This document shows positions 16,406-27,096 of a DNA stretch of 64,000 nt, one piece after another. The first letter of the stretch is position 1. Each line of letters starts with the position of its first letter. The position numbers were made by a program, and so were the translations under genes. Origin of the DNA: Kingella negevensis (GTDB lineage Bacteria > Pseudomonadota > Gammaproteobacteria > Burkholderiales > Neisseriaceae); assembly GCF_030177895.1 (NCBI RefSeq), contig NZ_CP123448.1:1674001-1738000 (forward strand), read 5' to 3'. The notes below the pieces were generated by a model. The model worked only from the letters and a program-made list of their open reading frames with translations, made no database searches and was not told the DNA's origin.

Positions 16406-17063
16406 GGGGCTGTCCTAGATAAGTAGGGAAATTCAAATTAAGTTAGAATTATCCCTATGAAAAAAAGTCGTCTAAGTCAGTACAAACAAAATAAACTCAT
16501 TGAGCTATTTGTCGCAGGTGTAACTGCAAGAACAGCAGCAGAGTTAGTAGGTGTTAATAAAAATACCGCAGCCTATTATTTTCATCGTTTACGATTACTT
16601 ATCTATCACAACAGCCCACATTTGGAAATGTTTGATGGTGAAGTAGAAGCTGATGAAAGTTATTTTGGTAGACAACGTAAAGGCAAACGCGGTCGTGGTT
16701 CAGCTGGCAAAGTCGCTGTATTCGGGCTCTTGAAGCGAAATGGCAAGATTTATACGGATTGTTATCGTAGCTATGATGTATTAGATGTGAGTGACAAAGC
16801 CATTTTAGCTTCGCTGAAACTTCGTTTTCGTATCAATCACAGCACACATTTTGCTGAACGACAAAACCATATCAATGGAATTGAAAACTTTTGGAACCAA
16901 GCAAAACGTCATTTACGCAAGTTTAACGGCATTCCCAAAGAGCATTTTGAGCTGTATTTAAAGGCGTGCGAATGGCGTTTTAACAACAGTGAGATAAAAG
17001 TTCTTGTTCTATTTTAAAACAGTTAATAAAATCGAGTTTATCCTAGTTATCTAGGACAGCCCC
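16406..17063 (+). mobile_element. IS1016-like element (IS1595 family), internally deleted
   Basis: 658 bp bounded by the inverted repeat GGGGCTGTCCTAGAT / ATCTAGGACAGCCCC. It contains one transposase frame with an in-frame deletion. No 8-bp target duplication is visible (flanks AAAAATAG and TTTTTTTG). It sits where the 5' part of the GtrC-like gene should be. Confidence 0.85.
16457..17017 (+). pseudogene. IS1016-type transposase with internal deletion
   Basis: 186 residues. The N-terminal helix-turn-helix and the first catalytic part (DGEVEADESYFG then RKGKRGRGSAGKVAVFGLLKR) are normal for the IS1595-family DDE/N transposase. The sequence then runs NGKIYTDCYRSYDVLDVS; in full-length relatives roughly 25-30 residues separate NGK(I/V)YT from the second (V)YTDCYR(S/G)Y. 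The simplest reading is recombination between the two YT-encoding spots. The C-terminal HINGIENFWNQAKRHLRKFNG is intact. Probably inactive, but possibly mobilised in trans. Confidence 0.75.
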
Positions 17064-17180
17064 TTTTTTTGGATACTGAATTTGTCAGATTATAGAGTAT
17101 AAGTTGAATAATTAAATCTGATATTTATCAAAAATTTCCCTTTTGTTGCATACAAAAATCCAACTCACGTCCATATTCTC

Positions 17181-17226
17181 ATGCAGCCTGAAACCACTAA
17201 TTTAATGTTTCAGGCTGCATTTTTTC
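17181..17226. terminator. Inverted uptake words upstream of ligA
   Basis: ATGCAGCCTGAAAC and GTTTCAGGCTGCAT with a 14-base loop, then TTTTTT. No gene to its left remains to be terminated, so it may have belonged to sequence displaced by the IS. Confidence 0.5.
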
Positions 17227-17263
17227 AGTACAATTTCATTTATTTTCCTTTCAGGCAGCCTGA

Positions 17264-19624
<2,361 letters not shown>

Positions 19625-19635
19625 TTTTTAACAAA

Positions 19636-19671
19636 ATAGCGCGTAGATTGGTTTACCCAATTTACGCGCTG
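19636..19671. terminator. Bidirectional terminator after ligA
   Basis: AGCGCGTA...TACGCGCT stem with an inner ATTGG/CCAAT stem between ligA and the convergent lipoprotein gene. Confidence 0.7.
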
Positions 19672-19676
19672 TTTCA

Positions 19677-20123
19677 TTAGTATGTCGTTAAATTATATTT
19701 AATTTTACTTGTGCTGATAGAACAACCAGTGTTTACGCCCACATAATCTGCATTATCTAAACGAGTTTTTTCATTAGCACTCAGGCTAATTGATGTGTGT
19801 AAACTATTACACGCAAAACCCTGTGAATCATATGTTGGTACAAAAATATCTAAACGAATGCCTTTTGAAGTTTTATTATAAACTTCTCCTTTAAATACAA
19901 CAGGTTTATGAGCCAAACTTTCCTGACCAATTTCCAAAGCAAAGTTTTTAATTTCATATTGATTGGTTACTTTATTACCAATGTTCACTGTACCACCGCC
20001 AGTTACGGTGCTAGTTAATGAACCTAATGTACTGTTGATTTGTTGCAATCCTGTATTTAATTTGGCGCAACCAGTCATCAAACCTAATACTGCAATCATG
20101 GAAAAAGAAAAAAGACGTTTCAT
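19677..20123 (-). CDS. Lipoprotein of unknown function
   Basis: 148 residues starting at MKRLFSFSMIAVLGLMTGC (ATG at 20123), with a lipobox ending in Cys19. The mature part has a short Gly/Thr/Ser stretch (LGSLTSTVTGGGTVNIG) and a beta-rich domain with two cysteines (FACNSLH and NTGCSIS). No family recognised. It lies at the left edge of the rearranged island; its own upstream region ends about 68 bp later in the terminal repeat of an IS256-superfamily element. Confidence 0.65.
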   Translation of the reverse strand: MKRLFSFSMIAVLGLMTGCAKLNTGLQQINSTLGSLTSTVTGGGTVNIGNKVTNQYEIKNFALEIGQESLAHKPVVFKGEVYNKTSKGIRLDIFVPTYDSQGFACNSLHTSISLSANEKTRLDNADYVGVNTGCSISTSKIKYNLTTY

Positions 20124-20190
20124 AATATTTGCTTTGTTAAAAAATGTTAATATTAGTATATCATATGATTCAAGTATCGCCAATAATGGG

Positions 20191-20597
20191 TTAAAGGACA
20201 AAATGGTCGGTTAAAATCGCTGGAAGCCTTATGCTTAAAGGCTTTCAGATAGGTCAAATGCTTTGAACACAAAAAATGCCCTTTTTGTCACTCAAATTCC
20301 GTTCAAAAATACGGAACGCGTAACCATAAACAACGCTATTTTTGCACCCAATGTAAGAAGTGTTTTAACGGTGGAATACGCTTAAATTAACGATGAACTT
20401 TGGTAACAATATCGCGATGAGCATCGCACCATTGAACAACTGGCTCAACAGTACCAATGCAGCACCAAAACCATTCAACGCCGCTTAAAATGAGCAACGA
20501 AACAAAATCACTTTTCGCACCCGAAAAAGGTTAATGTGATTTTGGATACAACTTATTTTGGGCATACTTTTGGTGCGTTGGTTTTAATGGATAGTGT
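20191..20597 (+). mobile_element. IS256-superfamily (IS1249-like) element, 5' fragment
   Basis: Begins with the terminal repeat TTAAAGGACAAAATGGTCGG and matches the complete copy at 56376-57443 up to the codons for VLMDSV, where IS1 takes over at 20598. The zinc-finger frame is degenerate: an extra T near 20387, and TAA replacing CAA near 20404. The in-frame TGA before the catalytic ORF is also present. Dead fragment. Confidence 0.75.
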
Positions 20598-21404
20598 GGT
20601 GGTGTCCTGAAAAGTGTGCTGTAAAAAATAAGCAATAAAAAAGCAGCGAAAACAGAGTATATTTGAGTGTGTGAAAACAGAAATAACTCTAATTTGTCCT
20701 CGCTGCCAAGGACAAAATATAAAGAAAAATGGCTACTCTGGCAATCGTAAACAAAAGTATTTTTGTAAAGATTGCTGCCGTAATTTTATTGGCGACCATA
20801 ACCTTACCTATAAGGGTTGTCATTCCAAAGCTGATGAACAGGTTTGGAGAATGACCGTTAGAGGTTGTGGCATTCGCGATATTGCAGCAATTACGGGTTA
20901 CAGCAAAGACAAAGTTCAGGCTGCCTTAAAACGCCATGAGTTTGAGCCATTTCCTAAACAAAAACATTACTCTACACTTGAAATAGACGAGTTTTGGACA
21001 TTTGTCGGTAACAAGTCTAATAAAGTATGGCTAGTCTATGCCTATCACAGAGAAAGTGGCGAAATTGTCGCTTACGTTTGGGGTAAGCGCGATTTAGCAA
21101 CAGCGCGAGCACTCAAACGGCGTTTGAAAGAGTTGCGTGTAACCTATGACAGAATGGCGACCGACGACTGGGCTGCATTTTTAAATGTCTTTTCAAATGA
21201 AGAATGGCATCTAGTTGGTAAGCAACACACAGTTGGCATTGAGGGTAATAACTGTCGTTTACGGCACAAAGTAAGGCGAGCGTTTAGAAAAACGTGTTGC
21301 TTTTCTAAAAGTATGTTTTATCACAAGAAAGTTTTTGATTTGGCTTTCTTTGATATTCATTTTGGCATTGTTTAGTTTTACAGCACACTTTTCAGGACAC
21401 CACC
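20598..21404 (+). mobile_element. IS1-family element, copy 1
   Basis: 807 bp with perfect terminal repeats GGTGGTGTCCTGAAAAGTGT...ACACTTTTCAGGACACCACC. Single-ORF type. The left flank is an IS256-like fragment and the right flank is an inverted tpsA cassette; no target-site duplication is seen, suggesting recombination after insertion. Confidence 0.92.
20671..21375 (+). CDS. IS1-family transposase (single-ORF type)
   Basis: 234 residues in one frame, unlike enterobacterial IS1 where insA/insB are joined by frameshifting. N-terminal zinc finger CPRCQGQNIKKNGYSGNRKQK..FCKDCC, helix-turn-helix (IRDIAAITGYSKDKVQAAL), then the DDE core: LEIDEFWTF, MATDDWAAF and EGNNCRLRH. Differs from copy 3 by a few residues (Gly for Asp in YHRESGE, Met for Ile in YDRMAT). 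Looks intact. Confidence 0.93.
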   Translation: MKTEITLICPRCQGQNIKKNGYSGNRKQKYFCKDCCRNFIGDHNLTYKGCHSKADEQVWRMTVRGCGIRDIAAITGYSKDKVQAALKRHEFEPFPKQKHYSTLEIDEFWTFVGNKSNKVWLVYAYHRESGEIVAYVWGKRDLATARALKRRLKELRVTYDRMATDDWAAFLNVFSNEEWHLVGKQHTVGIEGNNCRLRHKVRRAFRKTCCFSKSMFYHKKVFDLAFFDIHFGIV

Positions 21405-21906
21405 ATTTTGATTATATCTAGCTACAACATCTTCTATATCTTGGATACCGTACTGGCGTAATAAATTTTCAATTTCTAACATACGCTTAGCATCAGTATT
21501 TCCTTGTTTAGCACGATTACTTAAATTTTGTCTAAAGGTACGACTGGTAAGCCAATTATTCTCCACCGCACTTTGCGCATTCAGGCTGCCTTGCGCTGCA
21601 TCTGTTGCGCTGTTGCCGACTGCTGCACCTGTAGCCGTTCCCAATAAGTTTGTAATCGCTGTTACAGTTTCTTTCTCTTCTGCTGTTAAGTCGCTGCCTT
21701 TTTCTTTGTCGTATAACCATTTGCTAATATAAGGCGCAGCAGCCTCCGCTCCACCTGCACTCAATGCTCCTGCTAGGGCCTTATTGTCTCCTGCCGCTGC
21801 AACAGCCGCTCCCAATACCGCATGGGCAAGGATATGCGCGCTCGTTCCTTCTGCGTCTTTTTCTTTAAAGTGTTGTCCAATTTCATATGACAATGCTGGC
21901 GATGCA
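21405..21906 (-). pseudogene. Silent TpsA/CdiA 3' cassette: tpsA homology, VENN, alternative toxin start
   Basis: Read leftward, 21906-21555 (352 bp) corresponds to tpsA 33679-34030 with no amino-acid difference: YEIGQHFKEKDAEGTS through the pre-toxin segment to AQSAVENN. After VENN the sequence changes to WLTSRTFRQNLSNRAKQGN then RMLEIENLLRQYGIQDIEDVVARYNQNG and is cut by IS1 copy 1 at 21404. It has no signal peptide, promoter or start of its own. The shared block would allow recombination to swap this toxin onto tpsA. Truncation means that the present copy no longer carries a whole toxin or immunity gene. Confidence 0.82.
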
Positions 21907-23171
21907 AAGGTAGTATAGGAAGAGCCCTCTTGCAGTCAGGCGTTGGCGGGGTGATGACAGGTAATGCAAGTGGTGCATTAGCGGGTGGTAGCACTTCACT
22001 AGCTGCTCCCTATTTAAATGAAGCCGAAGAAAAACTTGGTAGTACAGGTACATTGATTAATGCATTAGGTGGTGCAGCCATTGGCTATGCAACTGGTGGC
22101 AGTGGTGGCGCTGTGGTGGGTACGAATGTAGATTGGCATAATCGGCAGTTGCATCCGAAGGAAATGGCATTGGCCGACAAATATGCCGAGATATTCAAGC
22201 GCGAAGTTGAAAAACGCGAAGGCAGAAAAATCAGCGGCCAAGAAGCGGCAATAAGAATCCGCAGGCAGATATTGCGCTGGGTGGACAAAGGTTCCCAAGA
22301 CGGCTATACCGACCAAAGTGTCATATCTCTTATCGGAATGAAAGGTGAAGACAAAGCCTTGGGTTATGCTTGGGATTACCGTGACTACGGCACAAGAAAT
22401 CCACAAGCCTACAATGATCCGAAGTTGTTTGAGGAATACCGCCAACAGGACAAACCAGAATACCGCAACCTGACTTGGTTGCACAGTGGGATTAGAAACA
22501 GCGAAATACAGCGTAATCAGCAGGAAAACGAGAATTTTGCGCTGAATATAACGGATACGTTATTGAACCTTGTCAACCCCAATCCGAGGATAAAAGCCCC
22601 GATTCTTGCAGGCATCCGCAATCTGGGAAACATAAGGTCGAATGTTACAGGCAGTGATCCCTTGTTGGCGGGTGCGGGGAATATCCGTATTCCTGTAAAC
22701 GGCAATGTTGCGAAGGGGGATAGGATTCCTCCGGATACGGCATTGGCGTCGAAGAGTCATCAAAAGAATGATTTTGGTACTTCTAAAGGACAGGGAGCAG
22801 AGTCTTCTATACCTGTTCCTCAAGCTATCTCAATAAAAATTAAAAATCCAGATAAAACGGTTAGTGAAACTACCTATAAATCTAATCCTAAACATACCCC
22901 TGGTCAGTTAGGATTTAAGTTTGATGCTGGTATTGAGCCAAAGAATTCAGTTCAATTAATTCAAAGTTCAGTACAAATTGGTAAACAGCGATTTGCAATT
23001 GATGATAAAGGACATATTCATCGTTATATGGGGGGCGATAGGAAAAATGAACCTTGGCATTGGGCTGGTTCTACATCCGATAAGAAGAATCCCTTGTCCT
23101 TAACAAGTCAACAAAAAGCAGGAATTAAAAAAGCATACCCCGAGCAATCAAAGAATAAGTTATTAAAATAA
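21907..23171 (+). pseudogene. CdiA/TpsA 3'-end fragment with intact C-terminal toxin region
   Basis: Open frame entering from the junction at 21906/21907 (KGSIGRALLQSGVGGVMTG) to the stop at 23171; the only starts inside are TTG/GTG/ATG codons without ribosome-binding sites. Gly/Ala-rich FHA-type sequence (ASGALAGGSTSLAAPYL, NALGGAAIGYATGGSGGAVVG) leads to the common VDWHNRQLHPKE motif, a charged linker, and a pre-toxin segment (APILAGIRNLGNIRSNV then LLAGAGN). The last about 150 residues are the candidate toxin, ending GHIHRYMGGDRKNEPWHWAG then a Lys-rich tail. I cannot name the toxin family. An immunity-like gene follows after 8 bp. Confidence 0.72.
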
Positions 23172-23179
23172 GGATTTAT

Positions 23180-23640
23180 ATGAATATTATTATGGATTCA
23201 ACAAGAAAATTTGGGATTTTATGGGAAAAAACTCTGAATGTAATGGTTTTATTTATGGAAAAATTCAGATAATAATAGGAGAGAATATATATCCTAAGAT
23301 ATGCCCATATGGATATTTTACACTAAATACAGTTTTTAATAGTTTGAAATCATCCTTTGAAGAGAAGTATTATGCAGGTGGGAACAATGGTTTAGATTTT
23401 GGAGAGCAACTATTTGATATAGATAAATATAATTCTCTGGAATTATGTAATATATTTTCTATTGATACTGCATATATGAGTGGAGGGAGTAATTGTGAAA
23501 TAGATTGTTTAGTATTAGAAATGGGATATTCTGGTGAGGAAGAGAGACTTTTTTATAGTTTTGATAATGGGAAAAACTTTAAAGAAATCAGGTATAAGAA
23601 AGGTACAGTTGAATCTGTTATTTTTCAATTGAATCTATAA
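23180..23640 (+). pseudogene. Cognate immunity gene, frameshifted in a poly-A tract
   Basis: An ATG at 23180 with AAGGA five bases upstream starts MNIIMDSTRKFGILWEK, which soon stops out of frame. The rest of a normal protein lies in the adjacent frame: GFIYGKIQIIIGENIYP then YGYFTLNTVFNSLKSSF through to the stop at 23640. Adding one A to the A6 run at 23226-23231 joins them into 153 residues. The joined pattern (FGI.WE ... NG(F/W)IYGK ... I.IG..IYP) looks like an Imm42-type immunity protein, which I offer as a weak match. The low GC compared with neighbours suits a transferred cassette. As it stands only a 139-residue product from 23221 could be made. Confidence 0.7.
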
Positions 23641-23660
23641 TATATTTTAGCAAACTATAG

Positions 23661-23858
23661 CTTTCACGAATTCTTCGCGTTTTTGCAGGTATCCACAATC
23701 TGAAAAACATAAAGTTGACTGTTACCAGCAGCAATCCTTTACTGGTTGGTGCTGATAACAACAGGAATTTGTATCACTGGTCAGGAACCTTAAACAGGAA
23801 TAGAATTGATAAACTTAATATTCAATTGCGTAGGAAATTGGGTATTCCTGGAAAATAA
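23661..23858 (+). pseudogene. Fragment of a second toxin C-terminus
   Basis: A 65-codon frame without start. Its front half (SRILRVFAGIHNLKNIKL ... NPLLVGADN) mirrors the pre-toxin segment of the previous cassette (ILAGIRNLGNIR ... DPLLAGAGN). Its back half, RNLYHWSGTLNRNRID ... LRRKLGIPGK, resembles that toxin's tail (PWHWAG...). It looks like a toxin cassette with its middle deleted. No immunity gene follows; an IS5 fragment begins 12 bp later. Confidence 0.6.
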
Positions 23859-23870
23859 ATTTTATTCAAT

Positions 23871-24235
23871 ATGACTAGAAAATCCTACCCAACAGACTTA
23901 ACAGATGCCCAATGGCAAGCGATTGAGCCACATTTTAACCAGCTACGCCACTACAAATGGGATAAACGTCAATTAGTGAATGCCGTTTTGTACATCACCA
24001 AAACAGGTTGCCAATGGCGTATGTTGCCCAATGATTTTCCACCTTATTCAACCGTATGGAGTTTCTATCGCAGAGCCAATCAGGCTTATGGGATAGAATT
24101 CTTTTGGCATTGGTTCAAAAAAACGTTTAATCCATCAAAAACAAGCAATGCCAACTTATGCCATTATTGATTCACAAAGTGTCAAAACAGCTTCTAGCGC
24201 ACATGATAAGGGTTTTGATGGAGGTAAAAAAATCA
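23871..24235 (+). mobile_element. IS5-family element, internal fragment
   Basis: Matches the full copies at 47672 and 55433 from the transposase ATG (MTRKSYPTDLTDAQWQAIEP) to the codons for DGGKKI, but both terminal repeats are missing. It lacks the AATC duplication found in the two long copies, so its first frame runs to 24170. Immediately after it lies GGTGTCCTGA, a scrap of an IS1 end. Confidence 0.8.
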
Positions 24236-24253
24236 GGTGTCCTGACTAATTAT

Positions 24254-25060
24254 GGTGGTGTCCTGAAAAGTGTGCTGTAAAACTAAACAATGCCAAAATG
24301 AATATCAAAGAAAGCCAAATCAAAAACTTTCTTGTGATAAAACATACTTTTAGAAAAACAACACGTTTTTCTAAACGCTCGCCTTACTTTGTGCCGTAAA
24401 CGACAGTTATTACCCTCAATGCCAACTGTGTGTTGCTTACCAACTAGATGCCATTCTTCATTTGAAAAGACATTTAAAAATGCAGCCCAGTCGTCGGTCG
24501 CCATTCTGTCGTAAGTTATGCGTAATTCTTTTAAACGCTGTTTGAGTGCTCGCGCTGTTGCTAAATCGTGCTTACCCCAAACGTAAGCGACAATTTCGCC
24601 ACTTTCTCTGTGATAGGCATAGACTAGCCACACTTTATTAGACTTGTTACCGACAAATGTCCAAAACTCGTCTATTTCAAGTGTAGAGTAATGTTTTTGT
24701 TTAGGAAATGGCTCAAACTCATGGCGTTTTAAAGCAGCCTGAACCTTGTCTTTGCTGTAACCCGTAATTGCTGCAATATCGCGAATACCACAACCTCTAA
24801 CGGTCATTCTCCAAACCTGTTCATCAGCTTTGGAATGACAACCCTTATAGGTAAGGTTATGGTCGCCAATAAAATTACGACAACAATCTTTGCAAAAATA
24901 TTTTTGTTTACGATTGCCAGAGTAGCCATTTTTCTTTATATTTTGTCCTTGGCAGCGAGGACAAGTTAGAGTTATTTCTGTTTTCACACACTCAAATATA
25001 CTCTATTTTCGCTGCTTTTTTATTGTTTATTTTTTACAGCACACTTTTCAGGACACCACC
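24254..25060 (-). mobile_element. IS1-family element, copy 2
   Basis: 807 bp with the same terminal repeats as copies 1 and 3. No target duplication. The left flank contains a partial IS1 end (24236-24246), pointing to nested insertion or deletion. Confidence 0.92.
24283..24987 (-). CDS. IS1-family transposase, copy 2
   Basis: 234 residues, same zinc finger and DDE motifs as copy 1. It is the most divergent of the three (KHDLATARALKQRLKELRIT against KRDLATARALKRRLKELRVT), so it probably arrived independently. Confidence 0.92.
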   Translation of the reverse strand: MKTEITLTCPRCQGQNIKKNGYSGNRKQKYFCKDCCRNFIGDHNLTYKGCHSKADEQVWRMTVRGCGIRDIAAITGYSKDKVQAALKRHEFEPFPKQKHYSTLEIDEFWTFVGNKSNKVWLVYAYHRESGEIVAYVWGKHDLATARALKQRLKELRITYDRMATDDWAAFLNVFSNEEWHLVGKQHTVGIEGNNCRLRHKVRRAFRKTCCFSKSMFYHKKVFDLAFFDIHFGIV

Positions 25061-25308
25061 TTTTTTTGAAACATTTTCAGCTGGCATTATCTGTAATTAA
25101 CACAAATTTTCAATTATAGGTTATGCATTCATACACCGTGGTTTTGGCTTTCGCTTCGCTGTACTTCGTTTACGCCAGTGTAGCCTGCGTAGGGCGGGTG
25201 CAAGCACCCACCCTTGTATCTGTACTTTCTTCTGAACCCTGATACTATCATGTATTGAATGCCTATTGGTGATTTTATTGATAATTTTATTGACTTGACG
25301 ACCACACT
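25061..25308. other. Intergenic region upstream of tpsB-1
   Basis: Contains a REP-like hairpin at 25192-25213 (GGGCGGGTGC-AA-GCACCCACCC). The last about 60 bases (TGTATTGAATGCCTATTG...) match the leader of tpsB-2 at 35590-35639 apart from a duplicated GATTTTATT-like unit. No convincing promoter could be picked out. Confidence 0.5.
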
Positions 25309-27096
25309 ATGAAACCTCCTTTATCCTATTTGCCTAATATTCGCTTCTTGTCTTTGTGCTGCTTATCAGCAGGCATCATCGCTCCTGCTACTTTGTTCGC
25401 TGCCCCCAACCCTACCGAAATCCGTATGCAACAAGACATTCAACAACGCCAACGCGAAGAGCAGTTGCACCAAACGATGCAGCCTGAAACCGATGTGCGT
25501 TTACAAGGTGAACGTGTTAATGAAACACTTAATCAGCCTATGGACAATGACGATAAGCAACCATGTTTTGCCATTAACGAAGTGGTTTTAGAAGGCGAAC
25601 ATCATGCATGGTTTCAGTTTGCCCTAAAACAAGCATTGCACGAAACCGATTTTCAGGCAGGCAAATGTTTGAATGCAGGCGCGATTAACCGCATCATGAC
25701 GGTGGCGCAAAATGCAGTCATTGGCAAGGGCTTTACCACAACGCGCATCATGGCAGCACCGCAGGATTTAAACAGTGGTAAATTGGTTTTAACGGTATTG
25801 GTGGGTTATCTTAAAAACATTGAAGTCGATATGTCGCAAACAGATACCACTCATGCAGGTCGCATTGCCGCCTTTCAAAATGAGTTTCCTACGCGTTCTG
25901 ACGGCATCTTGAATTTGCGCGATTTGGAACAGGGTTTGGAGAATTTAAAGCGCATTCCAACCGTAGAAGCGGATATTCAAATTATGCCTGTGGACGGTGT
26001 ACCCAATCAAAGTACAGTATTAGTGAAATGGCGGCAGCGATTGTTGCCTTATCGCTTGAGTCTCGGCATCGATGATTCTGGTATGAAAGCAACAGGCAAA
26101 TATCAAGGCAATATTACCTTCTCGGCAGATAATCCATTGGGATTGAGCGATTTGTTTTATGTGAACTACGGGCATTCCATCGGCAATGTACCCAATGAAA
26201 CAAACAGTACAAGCAGCCTGAAAAAAGGCAGTACTTATAATTACGCGTTGCATTATTCCGTACCCTTTGGCAAATGGACATGGACATTTAACCACAGCGG
26301 CTACCGCTATCATCAAGCGGTAGCAGGATTAAGCGAAGCGTATGACTACAATGGCAAAAGCGACAACACCGATTTAGGTTTCAACCGCTTAATCTACCGC
26401 GATGCCAAACGCAAAACGCATATTGGTGCAAAATTATGGACACGCGAAACACAAAGCTATATTGACGATGCGGAGATTACGGTGCAACGCCGTAGAACAG
26501 CAGGCTGGTTAGCCGAGTTAAGCCATAAAGAATACATCGGCAACAGCACCGCCAATTTTAAAATCACTTACAAACGCGGTACAGGCATGTACGATGCCCT
26601 GCCATCACCCGAAGAACCCTTTGGCGAAGGCACGTCGCGCATGAAAATTTGGACAGTCAGTACTGATGTGAACATTCCCTTTCAAATTGGCAAACAGTTA
26701 TTTGCTTACGACACCAACTTTCAAGCACAATGGAATAAAACTCCATTGACCCCACAAGATAAAATCGCCATTGGCGGACGCTATACCGTGCGCGGATTTG
26801 ATGGCGAATTAAGCCTATCAGCCGAACGCGGTTGGTATTGGCACAATGATTTGAGCTGGCAGTTTAAGCCAGGGCATCAACTGTATTTAGGCACAGATGT
26901 GGGACATGTTTCAGGACAATCGGCAAAATGGTTATTGGGACAGACTTTGGCTGGCGCAACGGTGGGCGTACGCGGACAAATGACAGTGGGTGGGAATTTA
27001 CACTATGATTTGTTTGCCAGTCGTGCGGTGAAGAAACCTGAGTATTTTAGGACAAAGAAATGGGTAACGGGGTTTCAGGTGAGTTATTCGTTTTGA
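25309..27096 (+). CDS. tpsB: TpsB outer-membrane transporter of a two-partner secretion/CDI system, copy 1
   Basis: 595 residues. A signal peptide ends ATLFAA, followed by a Gln/Arg-rich helix (MQQDIQQRQREEQLHQ) typical of FhaC/ShlB plug helices, POTRA domains (CFAINEVVLEGEHHAWFQFAL about residue 84 onward) and a 16-strand barrel. The barrel includes the family VRGFDGELSLSAERGWYWHNDL motif (conserved loop-6 VRGF/Y) and ends on Phe. It exports TpsA across the outer membrane. From about residue 16 it is the same as TpsB-2; only the signal peptide differs (nine residues shorter). Stop codon 106 bp before tpsA-1. Confidence 0.94.
   Translation: MKPPLSYLPNIRFLSLCCLSAGIIAPATLFAAPNPTEIRMQQDIQQRQREEQLHQTMQPETDVRLQGERVNETLNQPMDNDDKQPCFAINEVVLEGEHHAWFQFALKQALHETDFQAGKCLNAGAINRIMTVAQNAVIGKGFTTTRIMAAPQDLNSGKLVLTVLVGYLKNIEVDMSQTDTTHAGRIAAFQNEFPTRSDGILNLRDLEQGLENLKRIPTVEADIQIMPVDGVPNQSTVLVKWRQRLLPYRLSLGIDDSGMKATGKYQGNITFSADNPLGLSDLFYVNYGHSIGNVPNETNSTSSLKKGSTYNYALHYSVPFGKWTWTFNHSGYRYHQAVAGLSEAYDYNGKSDNTDLGFNRLIYRDAKRKTHIGAKLWTRETQSYIDDAEITVQRRRTAGWLAELSHKEYIGNSTANFKITYKRGTGMYDALPSPEEPFGEGTSRMKIWTVSTDVNIPFQIGKQLFAYDTNFQAQWNKTPLTPQDKIAIGGRYTVRGFDGELSLSAERGWYWHNDLSWQFKPGHQLYLGTDVGHVSGQSAKWLLGQTLAGATVGVRGQMTVGGNLHYDLFASRAVKKPEYFRTKKWVTGFQVSYSF

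Noticed and set aside
22065..22484. Minus-strand frame inside the CdiA fragment
   Set aside because: Shadow of the FHA-like plus frame, which carries recognisable VDWHNRQLHP and pre-toxin motifs.
25061..25308. Possible promoter or attachment site before tpsB-1
   Set aside because: AT-rich, but no -10/-35 pair or repeated att-like boundary could be supported beyond the leader shared with tpsB-2.
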